Shown piece after piece: positions 41,895 to 51,226 of a DNA stretch of 64,000 nucleotides (within the stretch, counting starts at the first letter, position 1; each line of letters starts with the position of its first letter). The notes beneath the pieces are model-generated. The model made no database searches. It saw only the letters and a list, made by a program, of their open reading frames with translations, and was not told the DNA's origin. The translations under genes were made by a program, and so were the position numbers. The DNA comes from Streptomyces sp. MMG1121. Lineage in GTDB: Bacteria; Actinomycetota; Actinomycetes; Streptomycetales; Streptomycetaceae. The stretch spans positions 1-64,000 of the forward strand of contig NZ_LGDV01000051.1 in the NCBI RefSeq assembly GCF_001280015.1. The letters run 5' to 3'.

Positions 41895-43487
41895 ATGGAC
41901 ATGCTGTGGAACGGCTGGGGCGACCCGGCCAAGGCGGCACCCCTGCCCGACTCGGTGACCGGACTGCTGCGCGACCTGCTCGGCGTCAAGCCCCGCACCA
42001 CCCCCGTCCTCTGCCTCGAGGACGTCCGCCTGCCCGCCACCACGTCCGACGAGGCCGCGCTCAAGGGGCTCGCCGAGGCCGTCGGCGGCGCGGAGCACGT
42101 CCGCACCGACAGTGAGAGCCGCATCCGGCACACCCGCGGCAAGTCCACCCCCGACCTCCTGCGCATGCGCGCCGGTGACGTCGCGGACGTCCCGCGGGCC
42201 GTGGTACTGCCCGGCAACCACGACGAGGTCTTCGCGGTCCTGCGCGCCTGCGCCGCGCACGGTCTCGCGGTCGTCCCCTTCGGCGGCGGCACCTCGGTCG
42301 TCGGCGGACTCGCCCCGCAGCGCGCCGCGTTCGTCGCCCTGGACCTGCGCCGCATGAACGGCCTGCTCGACCTCGACCCCGTCTCGCGCACCGCCGTCCT
42401 CCAGCCCGGCCTGCGCGCCCCCGAGGCCGAGGCGCTGCTCGCCGCCCACGGCTTCACCCTCGGGCACTTCCCGCAGTCCTTCGAGTGGGCCACCATCGGC
42501 GGATTCGCCGCCGCCCGCTCCAGCGGCCAGGCGTCCGCCGGGTACGGCCGCTTCGACGAGATGGTCCTCGGCCTGACCCTGGCCACCCCCGAGGGCACGA
42601 TCGAGACCGGCCGCGCCCCGCGCTCCGCCGCCGGCCCCGACCTGCGCCAGCTGATTCTCGGCTCCGAGGGCGCCTTCGGTGTCATCACCTCCGTCACCGT
42701 ACGGATCCGCCCGCTGCCCGAGGCACGGGTCTACGAGGGCTGGCGGTTCGCCTCGTTCGAGGAAGGCGCCACCGCCCTGCGCAGGCTCGCCCAGGACGGA
42801 CCCCGGCCGACCGTGCTGCGGCTGTCCGACGAGACCGAGACCTTCATCGGCCTGGCCCAGCCCGACTCCATCGGCGGCGACCTGGCACAGAGCACGGCCG
42901 GCTGCATGGCCATCACCGGCTACGAGGGCACGGCACAGGACACCGAACGGCGCCGGCAGCAGGCGGCCGCCGTCCTCAGCGCCTGCGGCGGCACCCTCGT
43001 CGGCACGGAACCGGGCGAGCGCTGGGCCCACGGCCGCTACTCGGCGCCGTACCTGCGCGACGCCCTGCTCGACGTCGGCGCCTTCGCCGAGACCCTGGAG
43101 ACCGCGGCCTTCTGGTCCCGCGTCCCCGCGCTCTACGCGGCCGTGCGCGGCGCACTCACCGACACCCTCACCGAGGCCGGGACCCCGCCCCTGGTGATGT
43201 GCCACATCTCCCACGTGTACGAGAACGGCGCCTCGCTGTACTTCACGGTCGTCAGCGCCCAGGGCGAGGACCCGGTGGCCCACTGGGAGCCCGCCAAGCA
43301 CGCGGCCAACGAGGCCGTGCTCGCCGCCGGCGGCACCATCTCCCACCACCACGGCGTCGGTACCGACCACCGGGACTGGTACGTCCGCGAGGCCGGACCG
43401 CTCGGCATCTCGGCCCTGCGCGCCGTCAAGCGCCGCCTGGACCCCGACGGCCTGCTCAACCCCGGTGTCCTGCTGCCCACGGACTGA
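41895..43487 (+). CDS. FAD-binding oxidoreductase, alkyl-DHAP synthase-like
   Basis: 530 residues. The VAO/PCMH FAD domain spans about 85-280 (VVPFGGGTSVVGG, then HFPQSFEWATIGGFAAARSS). The C-terminal catalytic domain has SHVYENGASLYFTVV and the tri-histidine SHHHGVGTDHRDWY; three consecutive histidines and that tyrosine are active-site residues of alkyldihydroxyacetonephosphate synthase. That enzyme swaps the acyl chain of acyl-DHAP for a fatty alcohol to make an ether lipid, without net redox. The neighbouring G3P/DHAP enzyme and lipid kinase support such a role; activity is not proven. Confidence 0.85.
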   Translation: MDMLWNGWGDPAKAAPLPDSVTGLLRDLLGVKPRTTPVLCLEDVRLPATTSDEAALKGLAEAVGGAEHVRTDSESRIRHTRGKSTPDLLRMRAGDVADVPRAVVLPGNHDEVFAVLRACAAHGLAVVPFGGGTSVVGGLAPQRAAFVALDLRRMNGLLDLDPVSRTAVLQPGLRAPEAEALLAAHGFTLGHFPQSFEWATIGGFAAARSSGQASAGYGRFDEMVLGLTLATPEGTIETGRAPRSAAGPDLRQLILGSEGAFGVITSVTVRIRPLPEARVYEGWRFASFEEGATALRRLAQDGPRPTVLRLSDETETFIGLAQPDSIGGDLAQSTAGCMAITGYEGTAQDTERRRQQAAAVLSACGGTLVGTEPGERWAHGRYSAPYLRDALLDVGAFAETLETAAFWSRVPALYAAVRGALTDTLTEAGTPPLVMCHISHVYENGASLYFTVVSAQGEDPVAHWEPAKHAANEAVLAAGGTISHHHGVGTDHRDWYVREAGPLGISALRAVKRRLDPDGLLNPGVLLPTD

Positions 43488-43554
43488 CCCCGCCCGGCCG
43501 CCGTCCCGCCCATCGTCCCCTCAGCGCTACCGTCACCGCCCCGGAGGCACACCG

Positions 43555-44436
43555 ATGCGACAGTTCACCGCCGTCGTCAACCCCACCGCGGGCGGCTCCA
43601 CCGGGGCGGCGAGCCTGCTCCAGCTGGCCCGGCTGCTGCGCGAGGCCGGGGCCGAACTGGAGACGGAGTACAGCCACAGCCTCGCCCACGCCCAGGACGT
43701 CGCACGACGGGCCGGCGAGCGGGGCCGGATCGTCCTGGCCGTCGGCGGCGACGGCATCGCCGGCGGCATCGGCGGCGCGCTCAGCGGCACCGGCTCCGTC
43801 CTCGGCCTCGTGCCCGCGGGCCGCGGCAACGACTTCGCCCGCGCCCTGAACCTGCCCTCCGACCCGGCCGCCCTCGCCGCGCTCCTGCTCTACGCCGAGC
43901 CCCGGCCGGTCGACACCATCGAGGTGGAGTCGGCCGGCCACGAGCCCACCGTGGTCCTGGGCAGCGTGTACGCCGGAGTGGACGCCGTGGCCAACCGGCA
44001 CGCCAACCACGCCCGGCTGCTGCGCGGAGCGGCCTCCTACTACGCGGGAGGTCTGCGCGCCGTCACCACCTGGCGCGCGGCCGACTACCGCGTCACCGTC
44101 GACGGCGAGGAGCACACCCACCGTGGCTACACCGTCGTGGCGGCCAACTCCCCCTACTACGGCTCCGGTCGGCTGATCGCCCCCGGCGCGCGGGTCGACG
44201 ACGGACTGCTGGACGTCGTGATGATCCGCGACGCGCCCCGCCGGCTGTTCTTCGCCCTCATGAACGAGCTGAAGACGGGCGGCCACGTCCACCGGCCCGA
44301 GGTGAGCGTCCTGCGCGGCCGGGAACTGCGCATCGAGGCGGACCGGCCCGTCTACTACGGCGCCGATGGCGAGGTCGAGGCCACCCTGCCCGTGACGGTG
44401 CGGGTACGGCCGGGGGACCTGCCGATGCTGTACTGA
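43555..44436 (+). CDS. Diacylglycerol-kinase-family lipid kinase
   Basis: 293 residues. The DAGK catalytic domain shows FTAVVNPTAGGSTGAASL, the nucleotide loop AVGGDGIAGGIGGAL, and LGLVPAGRGNDFARALNLP. The C-terminal YegS/LCB5-like domain ends in RPVYYGADGEVEA. It phosphorylates a lipid hydroxyl using ATP. It follows the ADPS-like gene by 67 bases on the same strand, with GGAGG before ATG 43555, and is probably co-transcribed. Confidence 0.92.
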   Translation: MRQFTAVVNPTAGGSTGAASLLQLARLLREAGAELETEYSHSLAHAQDVARRAGERGRIVLAVGGDGIAGGIGGALSGTGSVLGLVPAGRGNDFARALNLPSDPAALAALLLYAEPRPVDTIEVESAGHEPTVVLGSVYAGVDAVANRHANHARLLRGAASYYAGGLRAVTTWRAADYRVTVDGEEHTHRGYTVVAANSPYYGSGRLIAPGARVDDGLLDVVMIRDAPRRLFFALMNELKTGGHVHRPEVSVLRGRELRIEADRPVYYGADGEVEATLPVTVRVRPGDLPMLY

Positions 44437-44574
44437 CCGGCGTCCCTTCGCCGTCACCGCGCGGGAACTCCTGGGCGCGGTCAGGGAAGTGACACGGCGT
44501 CGGTGCGGGAACGCCCGGCCGTGGGTAGGGGAGGGGAGCCCGGCCGAGTGCGCCGGGAGAGGGGTTGGTCGGTC

Positions 44575-44937
44575 ATGACGCTGGAGCCCGCCGAGGGCGT
44601 GGTGGGGGCGGTCGTCCTGTACGACGGACGGCTGCTGTTGGTGCGGCGGGGCGACGGCTGGGGGCTGCCGTCGGGCACTCCCGAACCGGCCGAGTCGGCC
44701 GAGGCCACCGCGGCGCGCGTCGTCTACGAACTCACCGGCTATCTCGTCGACGGCACCGAGAACCTGGCCCCGGACGACGGGGCGGCGGCGGTCGTGTGCC
44801 AGTTGCTGAGCGAGTCCCCGTCCGACGGAGCCGGCCTGGCACCGGAGCAACTGCGCTGGGCCACGCCCGCCGAGACCACCGACGCCGACCTGCCCGCCGT
44901 CGTCCGCACCTACCTGCGGGGACACACGCCCGTGTGA
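44575..44937 (+). CDS. Nudix-fold protein with degenerate Nudix box
   Basis: 120 residues. The fold matches Nudix hydrolases (GAVVLYDGRLLLVRRGDGWG). The box reads GTPEPAESAEATAARVVYEL, then TG; set against GX5EX7REUXEEXGU, the G, first E and R are kept. However, the RE glutamate is valine and one of the EE pair is leucine. These residues bind the catalytic metal, so hydrolysis is probably weak or lost and the protein may only bind nucleotides. GGGAGAGGGG lies well upstream of ATG 44575. Confidence 0.75.
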   Translation: MTLEPAEGVVGAVVLYDGRLLLVRRGDGWGLPSGTPEPAESAEATAARVVYELTGYLVDGTENLAPDDGAAAVVCQLLSESPSDGAGLAPEQLRWATPAETTDADLPAVVRTYLRGHTPV

Positions 44938-44956
44938 GACGCGCGGCGCTCGCCGG

Positions 44957-45328
44957 TCAGCGGTCCGCCGCCGGGTCGGACGTCCGTGCCAGGAACCGCT
45001 GCCGGTCCACGACCGCCCGGTCGATCTCGCCCGTCGCGACCACCCGGCCCGAGCCGTCGACGGCCCGTACCGCGAAGGTCAGCCGTCCGGTCGCCGACGG
45101 GGGCAGGGCCTCCGCGCTCACCTCCACCCGGCCGCCCACCGCGGTGGCCCGCAGATGCCGGACCCGGACCTCGGTCCCGACGGTGGTACGGCCCGCCTGG
45201 GCCAAGGGCGCGGCGGCCCGCACCGTGGCCGCCTCCAGCCAGGCGATCAGCCGGGGCGTGGCCAGCACGGGCACGTCACCGCTGCCCACCGCCACCGCGG
45301 TGTCGGCATCGGTCACCTCGTGGCGCAT
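44957..45328 (-). CDS. Hot-dog-fold thioesterase (FlK-like)
   Basis: 123 residues, one hot-dog domain. LATPRLIAWLEAATVRAAAP is the family's long helix with its glutamate, and GTEVRVRHLRATAVGGRVEV supplies the conserved histidine strand, as in fluoroacetyl-CoA thioesterase-type proteins. It likely hydrolyses a small acyl-CoA. It is convergent with the Nudix gene, with only 19 bases between them. Confidence 0.8.
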   Translation of the reverse strand: MRHEVTDADTAVAVGSGDVPVLATPRLIAWLEAATVRAAAPLAQAGRTTVGTEVRVRHLRATAVGGRVEVSAEALPPSATGRLTFAVRAVDGSGRVVATGEIDRAVVDRQRFLARTSDPAADR

Positions 45329-45585
45329 GCCCTCACGCTAGCGCCGGCCGGCCCGGGCCGTCGTACGGCGGGGGCGCCGGTCGGCGCGCGCTGTGCGGGG
45401 GCCGCGCGGGCGCCGTTCCAGCAGCGGACGGGTGCGCGGCCCGGCGGGGACCGTGCCGGGCCCGATGCCCGCCGGCCGCCCCGGGACCGGCGGGCGCTCC
45501 CCGGCCGTGGACCACCGGAAACGCGCGGCTCAGCCCGGCCGCGCTGCCCTCCAGGAGCACGATCACCAGGGCCGGCACGGCCGGC

Positions 45586-46857
45586 TCACCGGCCCGGCAG
45601 CTCCAGCACGTCCACGGTGGCGCCGGCCGGCACACCGCCCGGCGGGACCACCGCGAGGCCGTCCGCCAGGGCCAGGCCGCGCAGCATCGCCGGTCCGTCG
45701 AAGGGCAGCGGCGTCACCTGCTGCCCCGCCGTGAACACCGGCACCAGCCGGGTGTCGCGCGGATGCCCCGGCAACGCGGCGGCGGCCGCCAGCCGGACCG
45801 GGCCGGTGTCGCGGTGCCCGCCGAGGTGGCGCAGCAGCGGCTCGGCCAGCGTGACCAGGCCGGCCACCGCGGCCAGCGGATTGCCGGGCAGCCCCACCAG
45901 CCGGCGTGCCCGGCCGTCGGCGGTGGCCGGCAGCTCCGCGAGGAGCATGGGATGGCCCGGCCGTACCGCCACCGAGTCGACCAGCAGCCGGGCACCCACC
46001 GCCCGGAGCGTGTCGTGCAGGAAGTCCACCGGCCCCGCGGCGGTGCTCCCGGTGGTGACCACGACATCGGCGGGCGAGCGGCGTACCGCCTCCCGGAGCA
46101 GGCCGGGGTCGTCCGCGATCCGGCGATGGCCGATCAGCTCGGCGCCGCGGCCGTGCAGCCACGGCGGCAGCAGCGGGCCGAGCGCGTCACGGACCCGGCC
46201 GCCGCGCGGTACGCCCTGTTCGAGCAACTCGTCGCCGAGGACGAACAGTTCCACGCTCGGGCGGCGATGCACGCTCAGCCGGTCGTAGCCCGCCGCCGCC
46301 GCGAGGCCCAGCACGCGTGCGGTCACGGTGGTGCCGGCGGGCAGCAACGGCTCGCCCGAGCGGCACTCCTGACCGCGCGGCCTGATGTCGTGCCCTTCGC
46401 ACACCGGCCCGGGGGAGCGGGCGTACAGCAGGTCCTGTTCCGGGTCCGGCTCGCCGTGCTCGCAGCGCAGTACGGCGGTGGTGCCGGGCGGCACCGGGGC
46501 GCCGGTGGCGATGGGGACGGCCGTGTCCCGCCCGAGCGGTCCGGACTCCTCGCCGGCCAGGACACGGGCGCCGCCCAGCCGCCACGGTCCCGGTCCGGCC
46601 ACGGCCCAGCCGTCCATCGCGGCGGTGTCGAACGACGGCAGATCGGTGAGCGCGACGAGCGGTTCGGCCAGCGCGTGGCCGAGTGCGTCGGCGAGGGTGC
46701 GGGGGACGGCGGGCAGCGGCTTGTCGGCGCAGGATCCGGCGATCGAGCGGGCCCGTTCCCAGTCCCGGTCGGGCCGCGGCGAGGCGGGCCCGGCCTGCGG
46801 TCCGTGCGGTGCCGTGCCGTCGGCCGTGTCCGTCCGGGATGCCGTCATGCGGGTCAT
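45586..46857 (-). CDS. moeA: MoeA-type molybdopterin molybdotransferase
   Basis: About 423 residues from ATG 46857; a TTG at 46884 is in frame but neither has a good binding site. Motifs: LPSFDTAAMDGWAVAGPG (MoeA entry), IATGAPVPPGTTAV, the GTP-like loop VVVTTGSTAAGPVDFLHDTL and GLPGNPLAAVAGL. It inserts molybdate into molybdopterin. The usual GGxSxGxxD reads GSTAAGPVD here, a small departure, but the aspartate is kept. Divergent from the FdhF/YdeP-type molybdoenzyme and sharing its regulatory region, so it is a dedicated cofactor-maturation partner. Confidence 0.85.
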   Translation of the reverse strand: MTRMTASRTDTADGTAPHGPQAGPASPRPDRDWERARSIAGSCADKPLPAVPRTLADALGHALAEPLVALTDLPSFDTAAMDGWAVAGPGPWRLGGARVLAGEESGPLGRDTAVPIATGAPVPPGTTAVLRCEHGEPDPEQDLLYARSPGPVCEGHDIRPRGQECRSGEPLLPAGTTVTARVLGLAAAAGYDRLSVHRRPSVELFVLGDELLEQGVPRGGRVRDALGPLLPPWLHGRGAELIGHRRIADDPGLLREAVRRSPADVVVTTGSTAAGPVDFLHDTLRAVGARLLVDSVAVRPGHPMLLAELPATADGRARRLVGLPGNPLAAVAGLVTLAEPLLRHLGGHRDTGPVRLAAAAALPGHPRDTRLVPVFTAGQQVTPLPFDGPAMLRGLALADGLAVVPPGGVPAGATVDVLELPGR

Positions 46858-46871
46858 CGTCGGCCAGTGTT

Positions 46872-46974
46872 CCGGGGAAGTCAAAGAGGGCCCGTTTGTC
46901 CGCCGATAGGCGCCGCTTATCCGATAGCCGCGGCTTATCAGCTCATTGAGAAGGCCTCTTTGACTTCCTTCCGG
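46872..46974. promoter_or_regulatory. Divergent control region of moeA and the formate-dehydrogenase-like gene
   Basis: Two tandem 17-bp near-palindromes, GATAGGCGCCGCTTATC (46905-46921) and GATAGCCGCGGCTTATC (46923-46939), start 18 bases apart. They are framed by a large inverted repeat: GGAAGTCAAAGAGGG (46876-46890) against GGCCTCTTTGACTTCC (46953-46968), giving each gene the same promoter-proximal box. The ATAG-N7-TTAT pattern suits a LysR-type tetramer, and a LysR gene ends the cluster. Confidence 0.6.
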
Positions 46975-46997
46975 AAAGGGGCGGATGCTGCCGGATC

Positions 46998-49301
46998 ATG
47001 AGCGGTATCGAGGACCTCCCGGACGATCTGTCGGTCACCCCGCCCAAGCGCTGGGCCACCGGCGTGCCGGGCGTGGTCCACGCACTGACGTACTCCCTGG
47101 AACAGACATCCGTACGACGGACCGCGCTGACCCTGCTGAACATCAACCAGGCCAAGGGAATCGACTGCCCGGGATGCGCCTGGCCCGAGCCCGCACCGGG
47201 CCACCGGCACCTCAACGAATACTGTGAGAACGGCGCCAAGCACATCAACGACGAGGCCACCACGCGGCGCGTCTCCACCGAATTCTTCCGCCAGTACCCG
47301 ATCGCCGAACTCGGCGCCAAGTCGGACTACTGGCTCAACCAGCAGGGCCGGCTGACCGAGCCCATGATCAAACGGCCCGGCGCCGAGCACTACGAACCGA
47401 TCGGCTGGGACGAGGCGCTCGACGTGCTCGCCGCAGAACTGCGCCGGCTGGACTCCCCGGACGAGGCCCTCTTCTACACCTCCGGCCGGCTGGGCAACGA
47501 GGCCGCGTTCCTGCTCCAGCTCTTCGCCCGCGCCTACGGCACCAACAACCTGCCGGACTGCTCGAACATGTGCCACGAGTCGAGCGGATCCGCGCTGATG
47601 GAGACGCTCGGCATCGGCAAGGGCAGTGTCTCGCTGGACGACATCCACACCGCGGACCTGGTCTTCGTCGTAGGGCAGAACCCGGGCACCAACCATCCGC
47701 GCATGCTGTCCGCGCTGGAGGAGACCAAACGGGGCGGCGGCAAGGTCATCGCCGTCAACCCGCTGCCCGAGGCCGGGCTCATCCGCTTCAAGCATCCCCA
47801 GAAGGCCCGCGGCATCATCGGCCGCGGTACCCCGATCGCCGACCGGTTCCTGCAGATCCGCCCCGGCGGCGACCTCGCCCTGTTCCAGGCGCTCAACCGG
47901 CTGCTGCTGGAAGCGGAGGACGAGCGCCCGGGCACCGTGCTCGACCACGCCTTCATCAGCGCCCACACCACCGGCTTCGCCGATTTCGCCGACCAGGCCC
48001 GGAAGACTCCGTGGGAAGACATCCTCGCCGCGACCGGGCTGAGCCGCGAGGAGATCGAGGACGTCCACGATCTGGTCCTGCGCAGCGGGAAGATCATCGT
48101 CTGCTGGGCCATGGGACTCACCCAGCACAAGCACGGCGTCCCCACCATCCGCGAGGTCGTCGACTTCCTTCTGCTGCGCGGCAACATCGGCCGGCCCGGC
48201 GCCGGGGTGTGCCCGGTGCGCGGCCACAGCAACGTCCAGGGCGACCGCACCATGGGCATCTGGGAGCGCATGCCTCAGCCGTTCCTGGACGCGCTGGGCC
48301 GCGAGTTCGGCTTCACCCCGCCCGCGCGGCACGGCCTGGACTCGGTCAACGCCATCCGGGCCATGCGCGACGGCACCGCCAAGGTGTTCCTCGGCGTCGC
48401 CGGAAACTTCGTCCGGGCCACCCCGGACAGCCTCGTCACCGAGGAGGCGATGCGGCGCTGCCGGCTCACCGCGCACATCTCCACCAAGCTCAACCGTTCC
48501 CACGCGGTCTGCGGCGACATCGCCCTGATCCTGCCCACCCTCGGCCGCAGCGACCGGGACGTCCAGGCGGCCGGCGAGCAGTTCGTCACCGTCGAGGACT
48601 CCATGAGCGAGGTGCACGCCTCCCGCGGCCGCCTGGCCCCGGCCTCCCCGCACCTGATCAGCGAGGTCGCGATCATCAGCCGGCTGGCCCGCAGGACCCT
48701 CGGCAAGAGCCCGGCGATCCCCTGGGAGGAGTTCGAGGCCGACTACGACACCGTCCGGGACCGCATCGCCCGCGTCGTGCCGGGCTTCGCGGACTTCAAC
48801 GCCCGGGTCGCGAAGCCCGGCGGCTTCCGGCTGCCCAACCCGGTCAACGAGCGCGTCTTCCGCACCCCGAGCGGCAAGGCCGTCTTCACCCGCAACGACT
48901 TCACGATGCCGGACATCCCCGAGGGGCACCTGCTGCTGCAGACCCTGCGCTCCCACGACCAGTGGAACACTGTGCCGTACACGATGAACGACCGCTATCG
49001 CGGCATCCACAACGCCCGCCGCGTCGTGCTCGTCAACCCCGCCGACCTGGATGCGCTCGGGTTCGCCGACCGCGACCTGGTGGACCTGGTCGCCGTCTGG
49101 CACGACGGGCGCGAACGCCGGGCGGAGGACTTCCGCGTCGTCGCCTACCCCGCCAGCCGCGGCTCCGCCGCCTCCTACTACCCCGAGACCAACGTTCTGG
49201 TACCGCTGGACAGCGTTGCGGACATCAGCAACACGCCCACGTCCAAAGGGGTGTTGGTCCGCCTGGAGCCCGCACGCGGAGCGGCGTCATGGGACGGGTG
49301 A
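46998..49301 (+). CDS. FdhF/YdeP-family molybdopterin oxidoreductase (formate dehydrogenase-like)
   Basis: 767 residues. The N-terminal iron-sulfur site is [14 protein letters not shown] plus NEYCENGAK. The molybdopterin guanine-dinucleotide domains follow ([20 protein letters not shown] with the candidate Mo-ligand cysteine, then [15 protein letters not shown] and [20 protein letters not shown]). The C-terminal dinucleotide domain holds [15 protein letters not shown]. The family includes soluble formate dehydrogenase-like and acid-stress YdeP proteins. Its stop overlaps fdhD, which supports a formate dehydrogenase function. No diaphorase or quinone-linking subunit is nearby, so its electron acceptor is unknown. 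Confidence 0.9.
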   Translation: MSGIEDLPDDLSVTPPKRWATGVPGVVHALTYSLEQTSVRRTALTLLNINQAKGIDCPGCAWPEPAPGHRHLNEYCENGAKHINDEATTRRVSTEFFRQYPIAELGAKSDYWLNQQGRLTEPMIKRPGAEHYEPIGWDEALDVLAAELRRLDSPDEALFYTSGRLGNEAAFLLQLFARAYGTNNLPDCSNMCHESSGSALMETLGIGKGSVSLDDIHTADLVFVVGQNPGTNHPRMLSALEETKRGGGKVIAVNPLPEAGLIRFKHPQKARGIIGRGTPIADRFLQIRPGGDLALFQALNRLLLEAEDERPGTVLDHAFISAHTTGFADFADQARKTPWEDILAATGLSREEIEDVHDLVLRSGKIIVCWAMGLTQHKHGVPTIREVVDFLLLRGNIGRPGAGVCPVRGHSNVQGDRTMGIWERMPQPFLDALGREFGFTPPARHGLDSVNAIRAMRDGTAKVFLGVAGNFVRATPDSLVTEEAMRRCRLTAHISTKLNRSHAVCGDIALILPTLGRSDRDVQAAGEQFVTVEDSMSEVHASRGRLAPASPHLISEVAIISRLARRTLGKSPAIPWEEFEADYDTVRDRIARVVPGFADFNARVAKPGGFRLPNPVNERVFRTPSGKAVFTRNDFTMPDIPEGHLLLQTLRSHDQWNTVPYTMNDRYRGIHNARRVVLVNPADLDALGFADRDLVDLVAVWHDGRERRAEDFRVVAYPASRGSAASYYPETNVLVPLDSVADISNTPTSKGVLVRLEPARGAASWDG

Positions 49302-50125
49302 CCGTACGGCGCCGGGTGCTGCGCATCCGTGCCGGAGTGCCCTCGTACCGGCCGGACACGCTGGCCGCCGAGGAGCCGATGGAGATCAGGGTGGGCGGAC
49401 GGCCCCTCACCGTGACCATGCGTACCCCGGGCGACGACTTCGACCTCGCGGCCGGGTTCCTGGTGGGCGAGGGCGTCGTGCACGCCGTGGGCGACGTGAC
49501 CGGGATCCGCTACTGCGCGGGCGCCACGGCGGACGGCGGCAACAGCTACAACGTGGTCGACGTCGCCCTGGCCCCGGGAGTGACCCTGCCCGTCACGTCA
49601 GTGGAGCGGAACTTCTACACGACCTCCTCGTGCGGCCTGTGCGGCAAGGCGAGCCTGGACGCGGTGCGCATGGCGAGCACCTGGTCCGTGGCCGAGGACC
49701 CGCTGAGCGTGGGCCCCGAGCTGCTCGCCGCCCTCCCCGATCGGCTGCGGGCGGCCCAGCGGGTGTTCGACAGCACCGGCGGTCTGCACGCGGCGGCTCT
49801 GTTCACGGCCGACGGCGAGCTGCTGTGCCTGCGGGAGGACGTGGGCCGGCACAACGCCGTCGACAAGGTCGTCGGACACGCCCTGCGGTCGGGCCTGCTG
49901 CCGCTGCGCGAAACCGTGCTGATGGTCAGCGGGCGCGCCTCGTTCGAGCTGGTGCAGAAAGCGGTCCTGGCCGGGATCCCGCTGCTCGCGGCCGTCTCGG
50001 CGCCCTCCTCGCTGGCCGTGGACCTGGCCGCCGAGAGCGGGCTGACCCTGGTCGGCTTCCTGCGCGGCACGTCCATGAACGTCTACACCGGCGCCGAGCG
50101 CCTGGCAGCGCAGCCGGAGGGCTGA
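49289..50125 (+). CDS. fdhD: FdhD sulfurtransferase for formate dehydrogenase
   Basis: 278 residues starting inside the end of the oxidoreductase gene (13-base overlap), so translation is coupled. Motifs: [34 protein letters not shown] and the catalytic CGLCGK cysteines ([12 protein letters not shown]), plus [17 protein letters not shown]. FdhD passes sulfur from a desulfurase to the molybdenum of formate dehydrogenases. Its presence identifies the upstream enzyme as FDH-like. Confidence 0.95.
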   Translation: MGRVTVRRRVLRIRAGVPSYRPDTLAAEEPMEIRVGGRPLTVTMRTPGDDFDLAAGFLVGEGVVHAVGDVTGIRYCAGATADGGNSYNVVDVALAPGVTLPVTSVERNFYTTSSCGLCGKASLDAVRMASTWSVAEDPLSVGPELLAALPDRLRAAQRVFDSTGGLHAAALFTADGELLCLREDVGRHNAVDKVVGHALRSGLLPLRETVLMVSGRASFELVQKAVLAGIPLLAAVSAPSSLAVDLAAESGLTLVGFLRGTSMNVYTGAERLAAQPEG

Positions 50126-50129
50126 CCGC

Positions 50130-50149
50130 GCGGCCCGTCACCGGGCCGC
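50130..50149. terminator. Short hairpin between fdhD and lysR
   Basis: GCGGCCCG-TCAC-CGGGCCGC is a perfect 8-bp stem with a 4-base loop. It sits between the convergent stops and overlaps the LysR stop codon, so it probably ends both transcripts. Confidence 0.6.
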
Positions 50150-51064
50150 ATCGCCGGGTACCTGCTCCAGGGCCGTGGCCACATCGGTGCCGCGGGCGAT
50201 GTCCGTCAGGGCCCTGGCCATCACCGACTCCGGCTCCCGGGCGGCGATCACCAGGCCCACCGGCACCGACGCGGCCGGCTCGACCAGCGGCACCGCCCGC
50301 ATTCCGTGCGGCACACCGAACACGTGCAGCCAGGCGTGCGGTACGACGCTCGCCCACCGGCCCGTCCTGACATGCGCGAACAGCGCCGCCACCGAGTCGG
50401 TCTCCAGCCGGGGCGAGGGCCGCGTCCCCGCCCGCGCGAACAACTCGTCCAGCACCCGGCGCCCCTGCATCGCCTGGGTCAACAGGCACAGCGGCAGCCG
50501 CGCGGCCTCCGCCCACGTGGCCGTCGTACGCCGGGCGAGGTCGTCGGCGGCCGTACGCAGCAGGACGTACCGCTCCTGGTACAGCGGAACCGTGTGGAAG
50601 TGCTCCGCCAGGTCCTCGCGCAGATAGGTGACGGCGGCGTCGATCTCGAAGTTCTGCAGCTGCCGCAGGATGTCCGCCGCCTGGAGGTCCGCTATGACCT
50701 CCACCGTGACCAGCGGGTGGGCCGCACAGAACGGGCCGGTCAGCTGGGCGACGGCGCCGGACGCGGTCGGTACCGAACCGATCCGCAAGCGGCCGCTCAG
50801 CCCGCCGCGCAGCGCGTCGACCTCGTCCTTGAGGGCGTCGCGGTCGGCCAGGATCCGCTGCGCCCACACGACGATGCGCTCCCCCTCGGGTGTGAGGCCC
50901 TCGTACTTGCGCCCGCGCCGCACCAGCGGCACATCGAGTTCCTCCTCCAGCTTGCGCAGCGCCTCCGACAGCGCGGGCTGGGAGACATAGCAGGCCTGGG
51001 CGGCACGGGCGAAATGCCGCTCCCGGGAGAGCGCGACGAGGTATTCCAGCTGACGAAAGAGCAC
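50138..51064 (-). CDS. LysR-family transcriptional regulator
   Basis: 308 residues from GTG 51064, chosen because the family begins LFRQLEYLVALSRERHFARA; the frame extends to a TTG at 51100. The HTH is RAAQACYVSQPALSEALRKL. The periplasmic-binding-like sensor follows (LRIGSVPTASGAVAQLTGP). It lies at the end of the moeA/fdh/fdhD cluster and is the best candidate to bind the ATAG-N7-TTAT sites at 46905-46939. It is also divergent from the DyP peroxidase gene, so an oxidant-linked role is possible. Confidence 0.88.
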   Translation of the reverse strand: MLFRQLEYLVALSRERHFARAAQACYVSQPALSEALRKLEEELDVPLVRRGRKYEGLTPEGERIVVWAQRILADRDALKDEVDALRGGLSGRLRIGSVPTASGAVAQLTGPFCAAHPLVTVEVIADLQAADILRQLQNFEIDAAVTYLREDLAEHFHTVPLYQERYVLLRTAADDLARRTTATWAEAARLPLCLLTQAMQGRRVLDELFARAGTRPSPRLETDSVAALFAHVRTGRWASVVPHAWLHVFGVPHGMRAVPLVEPAASVPVGLVIAAREPESVMARALTDIARGTDVATALEQVPGDAAR

Positions 51065-51162
51065 GGCACGGGTGTACCCGACGGCTTCCCGGAACGCCAA
51101 TCACGGACCGCCCGTCGACCTGCCGAGTCCGCGCCCCGGCGCCATGCTGGTGCGAAGGACCC

Positions 51163-51213
51163 GGTTTCTCAGGAAAGAACGGGTTTCTCAAGAAGAACTC
51201 GGTTTGTCATGAG
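51163..51213. promoter_or_regulatory. Three phased repeats before the DyP peroxidase gene
   Basis: GGTTTCTCAGGAA (51163), GGTTTCTCAAGAA (51182) and GGTTTGTCATGAG (51201) repeat exactly every 19 bases between the LysR gene and the peroxidase. The regular spacing puts the copies on nearly the same side of the helix and suggests cooperative binding of a regulator, or overlapping promoter elements. Confidence 0.55.
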
Positions 51214-51226
51214 GAGGCAGACGCCC

